Below are positions 25,080-34,418 of a stretch of 64,000 nucleotides of DNA, piece after piece (position 1 is the first letter of the stretch; every line of letters begins with the position of its first letter). A program made the position numbers and the translations under genes. A model generated the notes under the pieces. The model was not told the DNA's origin. It searched no databases and was given only the letters and a program-made list of their open reading frames with translations. Source of the DNA: Nitratireductor mangrovi (lineage in GTDB: Bacteria; Pseudomonadota; Alphaproteobacteria; Rhizobiales; Rhizobiaceae); assembly GCF_007922615.2 (NCBI RefSeq), contig NZ_CP042301.2:4262001-4326000 (forward strand), given 5' to 3'.

Positions 25080-26348
25080 ATGTTGAAACTGAGTGCTCTC
25101 AAAACAAGCGCGTTGGCGGCGGCGGTACTGATGTCGTCCGCCGCCTATGCAGAAGAAACCGTTGTCTGGTGGGATTTCCTTGGCGGTGGCGACGGCGTGC
25201 GCATGAAGCAGATGATCTCTGATTTCAATGCCGCGCACGAAGGCGAGATCAAGATCGATGCCACCACGCTGGAATGGGGCGTTCCGTTCTACACCAAGGT
25301 GCAGACGGCTGTGCCGGTCGGCGAAGCGCCCGACATCATGACCTATCACGCCAGCCGCATTCCGCTGGCCGTGGACCAGAACCTGCTGTCGGAAATCACG
25401 GCGGATGACTGGTCGAAGATGGACCTGGCCAAAAGCGACTATGCGCCCTCGACCTGGGATGCGGTCACCATCGACGGCAAGCAATACGCGGTGCCGCTCG
25501 ATACGCACCCGATCGTCCTCTACTACAACAAGGACCTTCTCAAGCAGGCCGGGCGGCTCAACGACGACGGCACACCGATGGGCATGGACAGTCGCGAGGG
25601 CTTTACCGAAACGCTTCAGGCACTGAAGGATTCCGGGTCGGTCAAGTTCCCGCTTGGATCGGTCACCGCCGACGGCAACTTCATGTTCCGCACCATCTAC
25701 TCGCTGATGGGACAGCAGGACGGCGAGTTGATGACCGATGGGGAGTTCCTTGTCGGCGACAATGGGCAGAAACTCCAGAACGCGCTTTCCGTGCTTGCCG
25801 AGTGGACGAATGAGGGCCTGCAGTCGACCTATACGGACTACCCGGCAACGGTCGCGCTGTTCACCTCGGGCGAAGCGGCGATGATGATCAACGGCGTCTG
25901 GGAAGTCCCGACGATGACCGACCTGCACAAGGACGGCAAGCTGTTCGAGTGGGGCGCTGTTGAACTGCCGGTGATCTTCGATCATCCCTCGACCTACGCC
26001 GACAGCCACGCCTTCGCGATTCCCGCCGGCGACATGAGCGCCGAAAAGCGCGACGCCGTGCTTGAGGTGATGAGCTGGATCTCCAAGAACTCGCTGTTCT
26101 GGGCGACCGCCGGCCACATCCCGGCCTACGGCCCGGTCACCGAAAGCGCCGAGTACAAGGCGATGGAGCCCAACGCGACCTATTCGCCGCTCACGCAGAA
26201 CATGATCTTCGATCCCAAGTCGACGCTGGCTGGTATCGCTGGTCCGATCTTCGACGTCATGTCCACCTATTTCGTCCCGACGCTGAACGGTGAAATGGAT
26301 CCGGCGGAAGCGGTCGAAGAAATCAAGGTCGAACTGAACGATCTGTGA
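25080..26348 (+). CDS. Sugar ABC transporter substrate-binding protein (family 1)
   Basis: A 422-residue secreted binding protein of the MalE/UgpB type. The signal peptide is MLKLSALKTSALAAAVLMSS with cleavage after AYA. The mature part starts EETVVWWDFLGGGDG and has PDIMTYHASRIP, YAVPLDTHPIVLYYNKDLL and FTSGEAAMMINGVWEVP. It probably binds arabino-oligosaccharides, judging by the preceding arabinofuranosidase gene. The start has AGGGAGGA upstream. Confidence 0.93.
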   Translation: MLKLSALKTSALAAAVLMSSAAYAEETVVWWDFLGGGDGVRMKQMISDFNAAHEGEIKIDATTLEWGVPFYTKVQTAVPVGEAPDIMTYHASRIPLAVDQNLLSEITADDWSKMDLAKSDYAPSTWDAVTIDGKQYAVPLDTHPIVLYYNKDLLKQAGRLNDDGTPMGMDSREGFTETLQALKDSGSVKFPLGSVTADGNFMFRTIYSLMGQQDGELMTDGEFLVGDNGQKLQNALSVLAEWTNEGLQSTYTDYPATVALFTSGEAAMMINGVWEVPTMTDLHKDGKLFEWGAVELPVIFDHPSTYADSHAFAIPAGDMSAEKRDAVLEVMSWISKNSLFWATAGHIPAYGPVTESAEYKAMEPNATYSPLTQNMIFDPKSTLAGIAGPIFDVMSTYFVPTLNGEMDPAEAVEEIKVELNDL

Positions 26349-26358
26349 TCCTCCCCGG

Positions 26359-26384
26359 CAGGGTGCCCCAATGCGGGCACCCTG
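26359..26384 (+). other. GC-rich stem-loop after the sugar-binding-protein gene
   Basis: CAGGGTGCCC and GGGCACCCTG pair perfectly over 10 bp with a CAATGC loop. There is no T-tract. It starts 11 nt after the stop of the binding-protein gene and sits before the first permease, probably raising the level of binding protein over the membrane subunits. Confidence 0.6.
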
Positions 26385-26402
26385 TTCGCCTGGAGTCTCA
26401 CC

Positions 26403-27287
26403 TTGATACGCGATACGAAGAATGAGTGGCTTGTCGCCCTGATCCTGCTTACACCCTTCCTGGCGGTGTACGGGCTGATCTTCGTCTATCCCACCATCGA
26501 CATGTTCCTGCTGTCCTTCACGGACGCCCCGCTGATCGGCGAGGGGGATTATGTCGGCATCGAGAACTACACCCGCCTCGGCCGCGACCGCCGCTTCGAT
26601 ACGGCGATGTGGAATACCGCCTATTTCGTCGCGCTGTCGGTCGTTCCCGGCACCGCCGTCGCGCTGGCGATCGCGCTTGGCGTCAGCAGGCTGACGGGGC
26701 GCATGCAGGCGCTGATCCTGGCGCTGTTTTTCCTGCCTTACATCCTGCCGGTTTCGGTCGTCTATCGCCTGTGGGACTGGACGATGAACTTCCAGTTCGG
26801 CATCGCCATGCACGTCTTCGACATGCTGGGCATCGCCAGGGTGCCGGTATTCAAGACAACGACATGGTTCATGCCGGCGGTCGCCTTCATCACGATCTGG
26901 TGGACCTGCGGCTTCAACATCCTGCTGTTCCTGGCCGGCCTTCGCGCCATCCCGCAGGAAATCTACGAGGCGGCGTCGCTCGACAATGCCGGGCGCTGGA
27001 CGACGTTCCGCAAGGTGACGTGGCCGCTGTTGTGGCCGATCACCGCCCTGAACCTAACGATCCAGCTGATCCTGCAGATGAAGATATTCGACCAGGTTTA
27101 TCTGTTCTCGGTGGGAGGCAGGCCGAACGACAACCTGGTCATGGTCTATTACATCTTCCAGCGCGCCTTCCAGTCGAACCATGGCGGACGGGCGGCGGCG
27201 ATCGCCGTTGTCCTGTTCGTGATCGTTGTCGTCGTCTCGGTGCTAAATTTCCAGCTCACCCGGTTTTCAGGGAGCGGCAAGCGATGA
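26403..27287 (+). CDS. Sugar ABC transporter permease (MalF type)
   Basis: A 294-residue protein with six membrane helices. The coupling (EAA) loop is IPQEIYEAASLDNAGRWTTF. It starts with TTG, with GGAG 8 nt upstream; no in-frame ATG fits. Its stop overlaps the next permease start as ATGA. It forms a channel with the protein encoded at 27284-28126. Confidence 0.92.
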   Translation: MIRDTKNEWLVALILLTPFLAVYGLIFVYPTIDMFLLSFTDAPLIGEGDYVGIENYTRLGRDRRFDTAMWNTAYFVALSVVPGTAVALAIALGVSRLTGRMQALILALFFLPYILPVSVVYRLWDWTMNFQFGIAMHVFDMLGIARVPVFKTTTWFMPAVAFITIWWTCGFNILLFLAGLRAIPQEIYEAASLDNAGRWTTFRKVTWPLLWPITALNLTIQLILQMKIFDQVYLFSVGGRPNDNLVMVYYIFQRAFQSNHGGRAAAIAVVLFVIVVVVSVLNFQLTRFSGSGKR

Positions 27288-28126
27288 ACCCGGTCACCGC
27301 CCGCCGCTTCAATGTTGCCGGACTGGCGATCACGTTGCTGACAGTGGTGCTCGCAGTGCTGTGGGCATTTCCCATGTACTGGGGGGTCGTGAGTTCGCTG
27401 AAGCCCGACAACGAGGTGGTGCGGCCCTATATCGAGCTGTGGCCCGACACGCTGACATTCGAGCACTATGTGTTCGCCCTGACCCAGACGCAGATCGGCT
27501 ACTGGTACATGAACTCGATCGCCACGGCCCTCGGCGTCATGGTGCTGACGGTGGGCAGCTCGATCTTCGCCGGCTACGCGATCTCCCAGTTGCGCTTTCC
27601 GTTCAGGACGGCGCTGTGGTGGTTCATCCTCGCCAGCTTCATGGTGCCCACGCAGGTCCTGATCATCAATCACTTCGTGCTCATGGCGAATATGGGCCTG
27701 CTGAACACCTGGGCCGGCATCATCCTGCCGCAGCTCATCCACCCCGTCATCATCATCGTCTACAAACAGTTCTTCGATCAGGTGCCCAAGGATTTCCGCG
27801 AAGCGGCCATCATGGACAACGCGTCGGAATGGCGGATCCTGTTCAAGGTCTACATTCCGATGAACTGGGGTGTTACGACCGCGCTGTCGATCGTCACCTT
27901 CATCTGGGCATGGAACGCGTTCTTGTGGCCGTTCCTGGCGGTCACCAAGACCGAGTTGATGACCATCACCGTGGGGATCACACAAACCAACGACAGCTTC
28001 GGCGTCTACTACGCCAGCGAACTGGCCGCCGCCGTCCTTGCCGGGTTCCCGGTGGCGCTGGCCTATCTGCTGTTCCAGCGCAGGGTGACGGAAGCCATCA
28101 CGCTGAGCGCCGGCATCAAGGGATAG
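27284..28126 (+). CDS. Sugar ABC transporter permease (MalG type)
   Basis: A 280-residue protein with six membrane helices. The MalG-type features are FPMYWGVVSSLKPDNEV at the N-terminus and the coupling loop VPKDFREAAIMDNASEWRIL. It overlaps the previous permease gene by 4 bp and converges on the ATPase gene, with 16 bp between the two stop codons. Confidence 0.93.
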   Translation: MNPVTARRFNVAGLAITLLTVVLAVLWAFPMYWGVVSSLKPDNEVVRPYIELWPDTLTFEHYVFALTQTQIGYWYMNSIATALGVMVLTVGSSIFAGYAISQLRFPFRTALWWFILASFMVPTQVLIINHFVLMANMGLLNTWAGIILPQLIHPVIIIVYKQFFDQVPKDFREAAIMDNASEWRILFKVYIPMNWGVTTALSIVTFIWAWNAFLWPFLAVTKTELMTITVGITQTNDSFGVYYASELAAAVLAGFPVALAYLLFQRRVTEAITLSAGIKG

Positions 28127-28142
28127 GCGCGAACACGGTCGT

Positions 28143-29225
28143 TCAGTGCGAGTGGTAGGCTTGGCCGAACCGGTCGAACAGGTGCACCGCCGAGGAATCG
28201 AAATCGAGGCTGATGTCGTCGCCGGGCGAAACCTCGGAACGGCCGCCGTCCTGCGCAATCACCTCCGTACCATCCTTCAGCGTGCAGTAAATCAGGGTTC
28301 GTTCGCCGAGCCGCTCGACCACACCTGCCTTGGCGTGGGTCGTAGCCGCTTTGCCGTTGCCGGAATTGACAACCCGGATGCCCTCTGGCCGGATGCCGAG
28401 TTCGTAGGAACCCGAGGCAGGATTGCCGATGTCAAGCGGCATCGCGGCGCCGTCGCCGAGCCTCGCGATGGCCTGGCCGCCGCCCGACACGTCCGCCTGC
28501 ATGAAGTTCATGCCCGGGCTGCCGACGAAACCCGCTACGAAACGCGATGCGGGTCTGAGATACACCTCCATCGGCGTCCCGATCTGCTCGATCTTCCGAT
28601 CATGGAGAACGACGATGCGGTCGGCCAGTGTCATCGCCTCGGTCTGGTCGTGCGTGACGTAAATCATCGTCGCTTTCATGCGCTGGTGCAGTTCGGCTAG
28701 CTCAACGCGGGTACGGACCCGGAGCGCCGCATCCAGATTCGAGAGCGGCTCGTCGAAAAGAAATGCCTTCGGTTCCTTCACGATTGCGCGGCCGATCGCG
28801 ACGCGCTGGCGCTGCCCGCCGGAAAGCTGGGCCGGGCGCCGTCCGAGCAGTTCGCCCATTTCGAGAATACGCGCCGCTTCGTGAACGCGGCGCTCGATCT
28901 CGTCACTCGCCATGCGGATGTTGTGGAGCCCGAACGCCATGTTTTCGCGAACGGTCATATGCGGATACAGCGCGTAGTTCTGGAATACCATCGCCACGCC
29001 GCGCTGGCCGGGCGCCAGATGCTCGCTGCGCTTGCCGCCGATTGTCAGCGTTCCGCTATCGATCGATTCGAGGCCCGCAATCATTCTCAGCAAGGTGGAT
29101 TTTCCCGAACCAGAAGGCCCGAGAAACACGATGAGCTCGCCCGAATTGACCACCAGCGAAAGGTTGTCGATGACCCGCTCAGTGCCGAAGCTCTTTGAGA
29201 CGTTCGCCAGTTCGATATCTGCCAT
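28143..29225 (-). CDS. Sugar ABC transporter ATP-binding protein (UgpC/MsmK/MalK type)
   Basis: A 360-residue ATPase with Walker [11 protein letters not shown] loop [13 protein letters not shown], signature [14 protein letters not shown], Walker [11 protein letters not shown] and switch THDQTEAM. The C-terminal TOBE/OB region follows from about residue 240. It is on the opposite strand, tail to tail with the two permeases it presumably energises, and has its own promoter. The start [10 protein letters not shown] at 29225 has GGGAGGAG upstream. Confidence 0.94.
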   Translation of the reverse strand: MADIELANVSKSFGTERVIDNLSLVVNSGELIVFLGPSGSGKSTLLRMIAGLESIDSGTLTIGGKRSEHLAPGQRGVAMVFQNYALYPHMTVRENMAFGLHNIRMASDEIERRVHEAARILEMGELLGRRPAQLSGGQRQRVAIGRAIVKEPKAFLFDEPLSNLDAALRVRTRVELAELHQRMKATMIYVTHDQTEAMTLADRIVVLHDRKIEQIGTPMEVYLRPASRFVAGFVGSPGMNFMQADVSGGGQAIARLGDGAAMPLDIGNPASGSYELGIRPEGIRVVNSGNGKAATTHAKAGVVERLGERTLIYCTLKDGTEVIAQDGGRSEVSPGDDISLDFDSSAVHLFDRFGQAYHSH

Positions 29226-29249
29226 TGGCTCCTCCCAAAGGCATCTATC

Positions 29250-29278
29250 CATATTTGCGGTTACGTATCCAGAGTCAA
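29250..29278 (-). promoter_or_regulatory. Predicted promoter of the sugar-transporter ATPase gene
   Basis: On the minus strand TTGACT (29273-29278) and AATATG (29250-29255) are 17 nt apart. The spacer holds the near-palindrome GGATACGTAACC (29259-29270 on the plus strand as GGTTACGTATCC), a possible operator. The start codon follows at 29225. Confidence 0.5.
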
Positions 29279-29460
29279 ACATTGAAGCATTGATCTGGAT
29301 GTGCGCTGAGCGTCTGCACGAGTCCATTTTTCCACGGGACCAGAGGTTTGCCGAAACGCTCTGCGATCGCGACGATGCTCTCGTTCGGCCGATGACTGCT
29401 GAAAAATATGTAGCCACTCTTCCGGATCTCGTCACTGATTTCTAGACTAGTGACATCCTG
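29275..29460 (-). pseudogene. Short N-terminal fragment, possibly a TauD/TfdA-type dioxygenase
   Basis: About 55 codons read as well-formed protein: LEISDEIRKSGYIFFSSHRP, then NESIVAIAERFGKPLVPWKN and GLVQTL. This resembles the beginning of 2-oxoglutarate/Fe(II) dioxygenases of the TauD/TfdA group as I recall them. The frame ends after DQCFNV and no metal-binding HxD follows. No proper start codon precedes it, so it is read as a gene remnant. Identification is tentative. Confidence 0.4.
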
Positions 29461-30044
29461 GCACGCGGTACTTGACGCGACGCACGGCAACCTCCTCTTT
29501 GACCCAAGTTTACGCGAAGTCTACAGCGCGCTTAAGTGCAGGATCGACGTCAGCTATTGTGGGAAATTTTTCGCCGAACGGCAGGCATGGGTCGGGTGCA
29601 GAACGGCAGCTATCCGCCCGCGCCATCCGATAGCTGACCGTCCGAAGACGGCCCCGCAACGGCCGTCGGCTATGCACCCTCATTTCGGTCATTGGGGCAG
29701 ACTTTGCCTCTGCAAGAGCTTCCAGTCCGCATGCGGCCCCGTTTCAGCCCCTGGAATACGACTGGGCTTCGGCTTCTGACCGCATCGGACGACTCGTCTT
29801 AACTCACCTGCCGCCTGATTTATTTGCACAACCTTGTCCGCCGGCGCGGTTCTGGTGAATAGGTCAATCAGATGAGGGGTAGCACCTCGATGTGACGGCG
29901 CTGGGCGCCGGAAACCGTGAATCAGCAGATGCCGACATCGTGCCGGCGACATGATGCAAGCTGGTCACATGAGATCGGTTATCGTGCTGACATGTGCCAC
30001 CGGCGGCGGGCGCGGAACGTCGGCGGCCGGTATCGTAGCTGGCA
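29461..30044. other. Intergenic region with decayed sequence and a hairpin
   Basis: About 580 bp without a supported gene. GACGGCC and GGCCGTC (29647-29653 and 29661-29667) form a 7-bp stem with a CCGCAAC loop. A minus-strand frame of 87 codons (29689-29952) has a stretch reading LIDLFTRTAPADKVVQINQA that looks protein-like but is not identified. Confidence 0.4.
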
Positions 30045-31892
30045 TCAGGCGACAGCCTCCTGGGCTGCGGTTTTCTGTCCGGCCGCCAGCCATGCGCGCC
30101 AGCCACAGAACGCGGTGATGTCTTTCGCTTCGGCAATTCCATGCGCTTCGCAAATGAAACCCTTCACCGCGCTGCCGTCATCGAGCGTGACGGTACCCAG
30201 CCCAAGCGGCGCCGGAATGCCGGCGAGGAATGCTCCCACTCCGGACTTCGGCAGCGCCCACACCTCTAGCGCGATCGATCCGCCGCCTTTCGCCTGGCGC
30301 ACCATGCCCGGCCTGGCGGGCGGGCCTCCGGCGAGGGCGTAGAGCCCGTATTCCGGTGCCGAGTGCGCGGCGCGTAGGAACCGACCGCCCAGATCGGTGA
30401 GCTGGTGGTTGAGCGGCAGACCCGACATGTGCGCGCCGCAGACAGCGATGGCGATTTCGGAGTCGCGGGGTGCACCGGGTTCGATCGCCGTGTGCGTGGG
30501 CCGCTCCCAGACAGTCGCGCCCATCGAGCCGGCTTCCAGCGTCAGGGCGACTGCGGCGCAAAGCGCGTCCCGGCCCTTCTCCCCCAGCAGCGTAACGCTG
30601 CCCGGCCGACCGTCCGCGCGGGTGCCCGTTGGAATTGCGATCCCGCACATGTCGAGCAGATTGACGAAATTGGTGTAGGTGCCGAGAAGCGAGTTGGGGC
30701 CGATCGGATCGGCTTCGATCTCCTTCACCGAAACAAATGACGGGATGGTCGGAACGCAGAGCGCGTCGACCTTCGCCAAAAGGTTCAGGCAGGCCCGCTC
30801 CAGCTCCTTCAAGCGGTACTGGCCCTCAAAAGCGTCGACCGCACTGAGCGCGAGGCCGGGTTCGAGTATGGCGCGTGTGGTGGGATGGAGCGTTTCGGGC
30901 TTTTCGGTCAGACGGTCGCCGACAGCGGATACCCGCTCGGCAAGCCATGCGCCCTCGTAGAGCATGCGCGCGACTGCGTAGAACGGCTCGAAGTCGAGCT
31001 CGACGATTGTGGCGCCCGACGATGCAAGTTTCGCGACAGTACCGCGAAAGTCGGTCTCCTGCATTCCGTTGTCGAATGCGATCAGGCTCTTTGTATCCGG
31101 GACGCCGATGCGGAGGGCCGGTGGCACCGCCGACAGGTCCGAAACGGAGATGTCGCGCGAGTAGGCGTCTTTTGCGTCGAAACTGCAGGCGGCGTCAAAA
31201 ACTGTCCAAGCATCGGCCACCGTCATCGCGAAAATTGAGATCGTGTCCAGCGTCCGGCAGGCGGGGACGACTCCCGAGCTCGACAGTGCTCCGAGTGTCG
31301 GCTTCAGGCCGACAATGGAGTTGAGCGCAGCTGGAACCCGGCCCGATCCCGCAGTGTCGGTTCCAAGCGAAAATGCCGCCATGCCTTGCGCCACCGCCAC
31401 CGCCGATCCGGCGGACGACCCACCCGGCACAATCTCGGGGTCGAGCGCGTTGCGCGGCACCGGGTAAGGCGTGCGAACACCGACGAGACCTGTGGCGAAC
31501 TGGTCGAGGTTGGTTTTGCCGAGGCATATCGCGCCGGCGGCGCGCAGTTTCGAAACCACGAAGGCGTCGTCAGCGGGCCTATATTCGAAGTCCGGGCAAG
31601 CGGCCGTCGTGGGCATGCCGGCTACGTCGATGTTGTCCTTGGCGACATAAGGAACTCCCCACAGCGGACGGCCGTCGGGCTTGCCCAGCGCTGCCGCTTC
31701 CGCAAGCGCTGTCTCGCGCGCTTCATGGATGAATATTCCAGGGTCGCCCACGGCCTCCAGGCGCCGGAACGCCTCCGCAATCACCGCTTCCGGCCGTACG
31801 CCCTCCGCATATGCCTTGGCGATTGCATCAATCGTGAATGGCAGTTCTTTGATATTCATAGGCACGATTCTTCTGGCTGTTGTAATGCTCAT
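30045..31892 (-). CDS. atzF: Allophanate hydrolase-type amidase (AtzF-like)
   Basis: A 615-residue protein with an amidase-signature domain and the extra C-terminal domain of allophanate hydrolases. The catalytic Lys is in VAKDNIDVAGMPTT and the Ser-cisSer pair in PGGSSAGSAVAVAQG. The C-terminal domain has GLPLNHQLTDLGG, IALEVWALP, GIPAPLGLGTV and GFICEAHG. Allophanate hydrolase splits allophanate to ammonia and CO2 after urea carboxylase or biuret hydrolase, neither of which is in this window. The start at 31892 overlaps the ATPase stop as ATGA; a later Met12 is possible. It is the last gene of a minus-strand ABC operon. Confidence 0.88.
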   Translation of the reverse strand: MSITTARRIVPMNIKELPFTIDAIAKAYAEGVRPEAVIAEAFRRLEAVGDPGIFIHEARETALAEAAALGKPDGRPLWGVPYVAKDNIDVAGMPTTAACPDFEYRPADDAFVVSKLRAAGAICLGKTNLDQFATGLVGVRTPYPVPRNALDPEIVPGGSSAGSAVAVAQGMAAFSLGTDTAGSGRVPAALNSIVGLKPTLGALSSSGVVPACRTLDTISIFAMTVADAWTVFDAACSFDAKDAYSRDISVSDLSAVPPALRIGVPDTKSLIAFDNGMQETDFRGTVAKLASSGATIVELDFEPFYAVARMLYEGAWLAERVSAVGDRLTEKPETLHPTTRAILEPGLALSAVDAFEGQYRLKELERACLNLLAKVDALCVPTIPSFVSVKEIEADPIGPNSLLGTYTNFVNLLDMCGIAIPTGTRADGRPGSVTLLGEKGRDALCAAVALTLEAGSMGATVWERPTHTAIEPGAPRDSEIAIAVCGAHMSGLPLNHQLTDLGGRFLRAAHSAPEYGLYALAGGPPARPGMVRQAKGGGSIALEVWALPKSGVGAFLAGIPAPLGLGTVTLDDGSAVKGFICEAHGIAEAKDITAFCGWRAWLAAGQKTAAQEAVA

Positions 31893-33517
31893 GCCGCCTT
31901 CCGGTCCGGCGCCTGCGGCGCGGCGGAAAGCAATTGGCGGGTGTAGGCATCCTCAGGGTTGTCCATGACGTCTTCGGTCCGCCCGGATTCGACGATCAAG
32001 CCGCCTTTCATCACCACGACCTGGTCACAGAGCAGGCGAACGACATTCAGGTCGTGGCTGACGAACAGGTAGCTCATGCCGAGCTTCGCCCTGAGATCGG
32101 CCAGCAGGTTGAGCACGACGGCCTGAATGGAAACGTCGAGAGCTGCGGTCGGCTCGTCGAGGACGAGCAGGTCGGGATCTGGTGCAATGGCGCGCGCAAT
32201 GCCGACGCGCGCCTTCTGGCCACCGGAAAGCTGGTGCGGGAACCGGTCGAGCAGATGCGGCGGCAAACCGGTAAGCGCAGCAAGTTCTTCAGCCCGGGCT
32301 CGAAGCGTCTCCCTCTTGAGTGGTGTGAGGTGCTTGAGCGGTTCGGCGATTGCCTGCCGCGCAGTCTGGCGCGGGTTCAGGCTGTCCGTCGCATCCTGGA
32401 ACACCATCTGGATCTTGGACCGCAGTGGATTTCGGGCGAACCCGGAAGCGGCAATCGTCGCGAGGTCCTGGCCCCGATAGAGAATGTGGCCCGAAGTCGG
32501 ATCGAGCAGCCGGACAATCATTGACGATGTGGTGGACTTGCCGCAGCCGGACTCGCCGACGAGGCCGACGCTTTCCCCCTCGCGGATGGTGAAGGAAATG
32601 TCCTTCACCGCATGGACCGGACCCGACTTGCCCTCATAGGTCTTGGTAAGCCGGACCACCTCCATCATGGGCGCGTTGCCGATCGAGCGTGGTTCCAATG
32701 GCTTGCGCTGGTCTTCCGGCAGCAGCGAACGGATGGTGGCGCCGCGCCGCGGCGTCGCATTGACCAGCTTGGTCGTGTAGGGATGCTTCGGCTTCGTGAA
32801 CAGGTCGGCAGGCCGGCCTTCCTCGACGATCAGCCCGTCCTTCATCACCACGATACGGTCGCAATATTGCGAGGCAAGCCCGAGGTCGTGGGTAATCAGG
32901 ATCGACGACATGCCGCGCGCACGGACAAGTTCATCGACAAGGTCCATCACGGCCTTTTGGGTTGTGATGTCGAGACCGGTCGTCGGTTCGTCGGCGATCA
33001 GAAGCGTTGGCTCGCAGGCCAGCGCGATTGCGATCACGATGCGCTGGCACATGCCGCCCGAGAGTTCGAACGGATAGGCCTCGTAGCGCGCGGCGGCATC
33101 GTTGATCTTCACAGCTTCGAGCGCCGCGATTGCTTTTTCGCGGGCCTCCTGGCGCGTAGCGCGTCCGTGGTGACGCAACACGTCTTCGATCTGGTGTCCG
33201 ACCTTGCGGATCGGGTTGAGGGCCGCCCGCGGGTTCTGGAAGACCATCGAAATTTCGCGACCGCGGATGTCGCGCATCGCACTCTCGGAAGCGCGGCGCA
33301 AATCGACACCCGAATAAATGGCTTCGCCGTTTCGGATCGACCCGCCCGCATCGAGGATGCGCATGAGAGCATAGGACGTGACCGACTTGCCTGATCCGCT
33401 TTCGCCGACGATGCCGAGCCTTTCGCCTTTCGCGAGTTCGAAGCTGATCCCCTTGACCGCCTCTACGTCGCCGCGCCGCGTGCGAAAACCGACCTGAAGC
33501 TCCTTGATCGACAGCAT
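31889..33517 (-). CDS. Peptide/nickel-type ABC transporter ATPase, DppD-DppF fusion
   Basis: A 542-residue protein with two complete oligopeptide-type ATPases. Domain 1 has GESGSGKSV, LSGGMCQRIVIAIALA and LLIADEPTTGLD. Domain 2 (from about residue 280) has GESGCGKST, LSGGQKARVGIARAI and LLVLDEPTAALD. It energises the two permeases encoded just upstream. It starts 1 nt after the permease gene and overlaps the amidase gene by 4 bp. Confidence 0.94.
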   Translation of the reverse strand: MLSIKELQVGFRTRRGDVEAVKGISFELAKGERLGIVGESGSGKSVTSYALMRILDAGGSIRNGEAIYSGVDLRRASESAMRDIRGREISMVFQNPRAALNPIRKVGHQIEDVLRHHGRATRQEAREKAIAALEAVKINDAAARYEAYPFELSGGMCQRIVIAIALACEPTLLIADEPTTGLDITTQKAVMDLVDELVRARGMSSILITHDLGLASQYCDRIVVMKDGLIVEEGRPADLFTKPKHPYTTKLVNATPRRGATIRSLLPEDQRKPLEPRSIGNAPMMEVVRLTKTYEGKSGPVHAVKDISFTIREGESVGLVGESGCGKSTTSSMIVRLLDPTSGHILYRGQDLATIAASGFARNPLRSKIQMVFQDATDSLNPRQTARQAIAEPLKHLTPLKRETLRARAEELAALTGLPPHLLDRFPHQLSGGQKARVGIARAIAPDPDLLVLDEPTAALDVSIQAVVLNLLADLRAKLGMSYLFVSHDLNVVRLLCDQVVVMKGGLIVESGRTEDVMDNPEDAYTRQLLSAAPQAPDRKAA

Positions 33518-33518
33518 G

Positions 33519-34418
33519 TCAGGTCCTCCGCCGTGGATCGACGATGTCGCGCAGACCGTCGCCCATCAGGTTGAAGGTGAAAACCGCGAGCATCAGCCAG
33601 AGGCCTGGAAACAGCGCCAGCCACCATTCGCCCGAGACGATGAAATTGGCGCCCTCGGCGACCATGATGCCCCATTCGGGCGTTGGCGGGCGCACACCCA
33701 GGCCGATGAAGGAGAGACCGGCGGCATTCAGGATCGCCCAGCCCAGATTGAGCGAAACCTGCACCATCACCGGCGGCAGCGCATTGGGGAATATGTGGAC
33801 AGCCAGCACGCGCCAGTCCGGATTGCCGGCAAGTTTGGCGGCGAGCGTGAACCCGGCCTCGCGACGGATGTTGACCTCCGCGCGGACCACCCGGGCGTAG
33901 AAGGGGATGTTGATGATGGCCGTCGCATAAATGATGTTGGCGACCGAATTGCCCAGCGCGGCAACGATGCCCATTGCCAGCACGAAAAGCGGAAACGCCA
34001 TGATCGTGTCCAGGATGCGGTTGAGCACATTGTCGGTCCAACCGCCGCGATAGCCGGCGACCGCGCCCAGTAGCGAGCCGATCACGAAAGAGAGCGCGAC
34101 GGCGGCAACCGAGATGATGAGGTCGAGCCTCGTCGCAACAATCACGCGCGAAAAGACATCGCGCCCCAGACTGTCGGTGCCGAACCAGTGGCTCCACGAT
34201 GGCGGCTGCAATGCAATGGCGGCATTCGTCGCCAGCGGATCGTAGGGCACGAGATAGGGGCCGATGAGCGCCGACAGCAGGAAGAAAGCGAACATGCCGA
34301 AGGAAACGGCCGTGACCGGATTTTCCTTGAGCACATAAAGCACGTATCCAAGGGTTCCGGAGCGTCTATTCGTATCGCTCGCCAGAGCGCCCGAGGCTGT
34401 CACGCTTGTCTCGGTCAT
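33519..34418 (-). CDS. Peptide-type ABC transporter permease (DppC type)
   Basis: A 299-residue protein with six membrane helices. DppC features are the N-terminal cytoplasmic stretch, HWFGTDSLGRDVFSRVIV and the coupling loop FYARVVRAEVNIRREAGFT, ending LSFIGLGVRPPTPEWG and RDIVDPRRR. The start MTETSVTASG at 34418 overlaps the previous permease gene by 4 bp. Confidence 0.94.
   Translation of the reverse strand: MTETSVTASGALASDTNRRSGTLGYVLYVLKENPVTAVSFGMFAFFLLSALIGPYLVPYDPLATNAAIALQPPSWSHWFGTDSLGRDVFSRVIVATRLDLIISVAAVALSFVIGSLLGAVAGYRGGWTDNVLNRILDTIMAFPLFVLAMGIVAALGNSVANIIYATAIINIPFYARVVRAEVNIRREAGFTLAAKLAGNPDWRVLAVHIFPNALPPVMVQVSLNLGWAILNAAGLSFIGLGVRPPTPEWGIMVAEGANFIVSGEWWLALFPGLWLMLAVFTFNLMGDGLRDIVDPRRRT

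Noticed and set aside
25038..26813. 591-codon minus-strand frame opposite the sugar-binding protein gene
   Set aside because: Antisense shadow of a clear binding protein with signal peptide; composition is repetitive in Arg, Asp and His.
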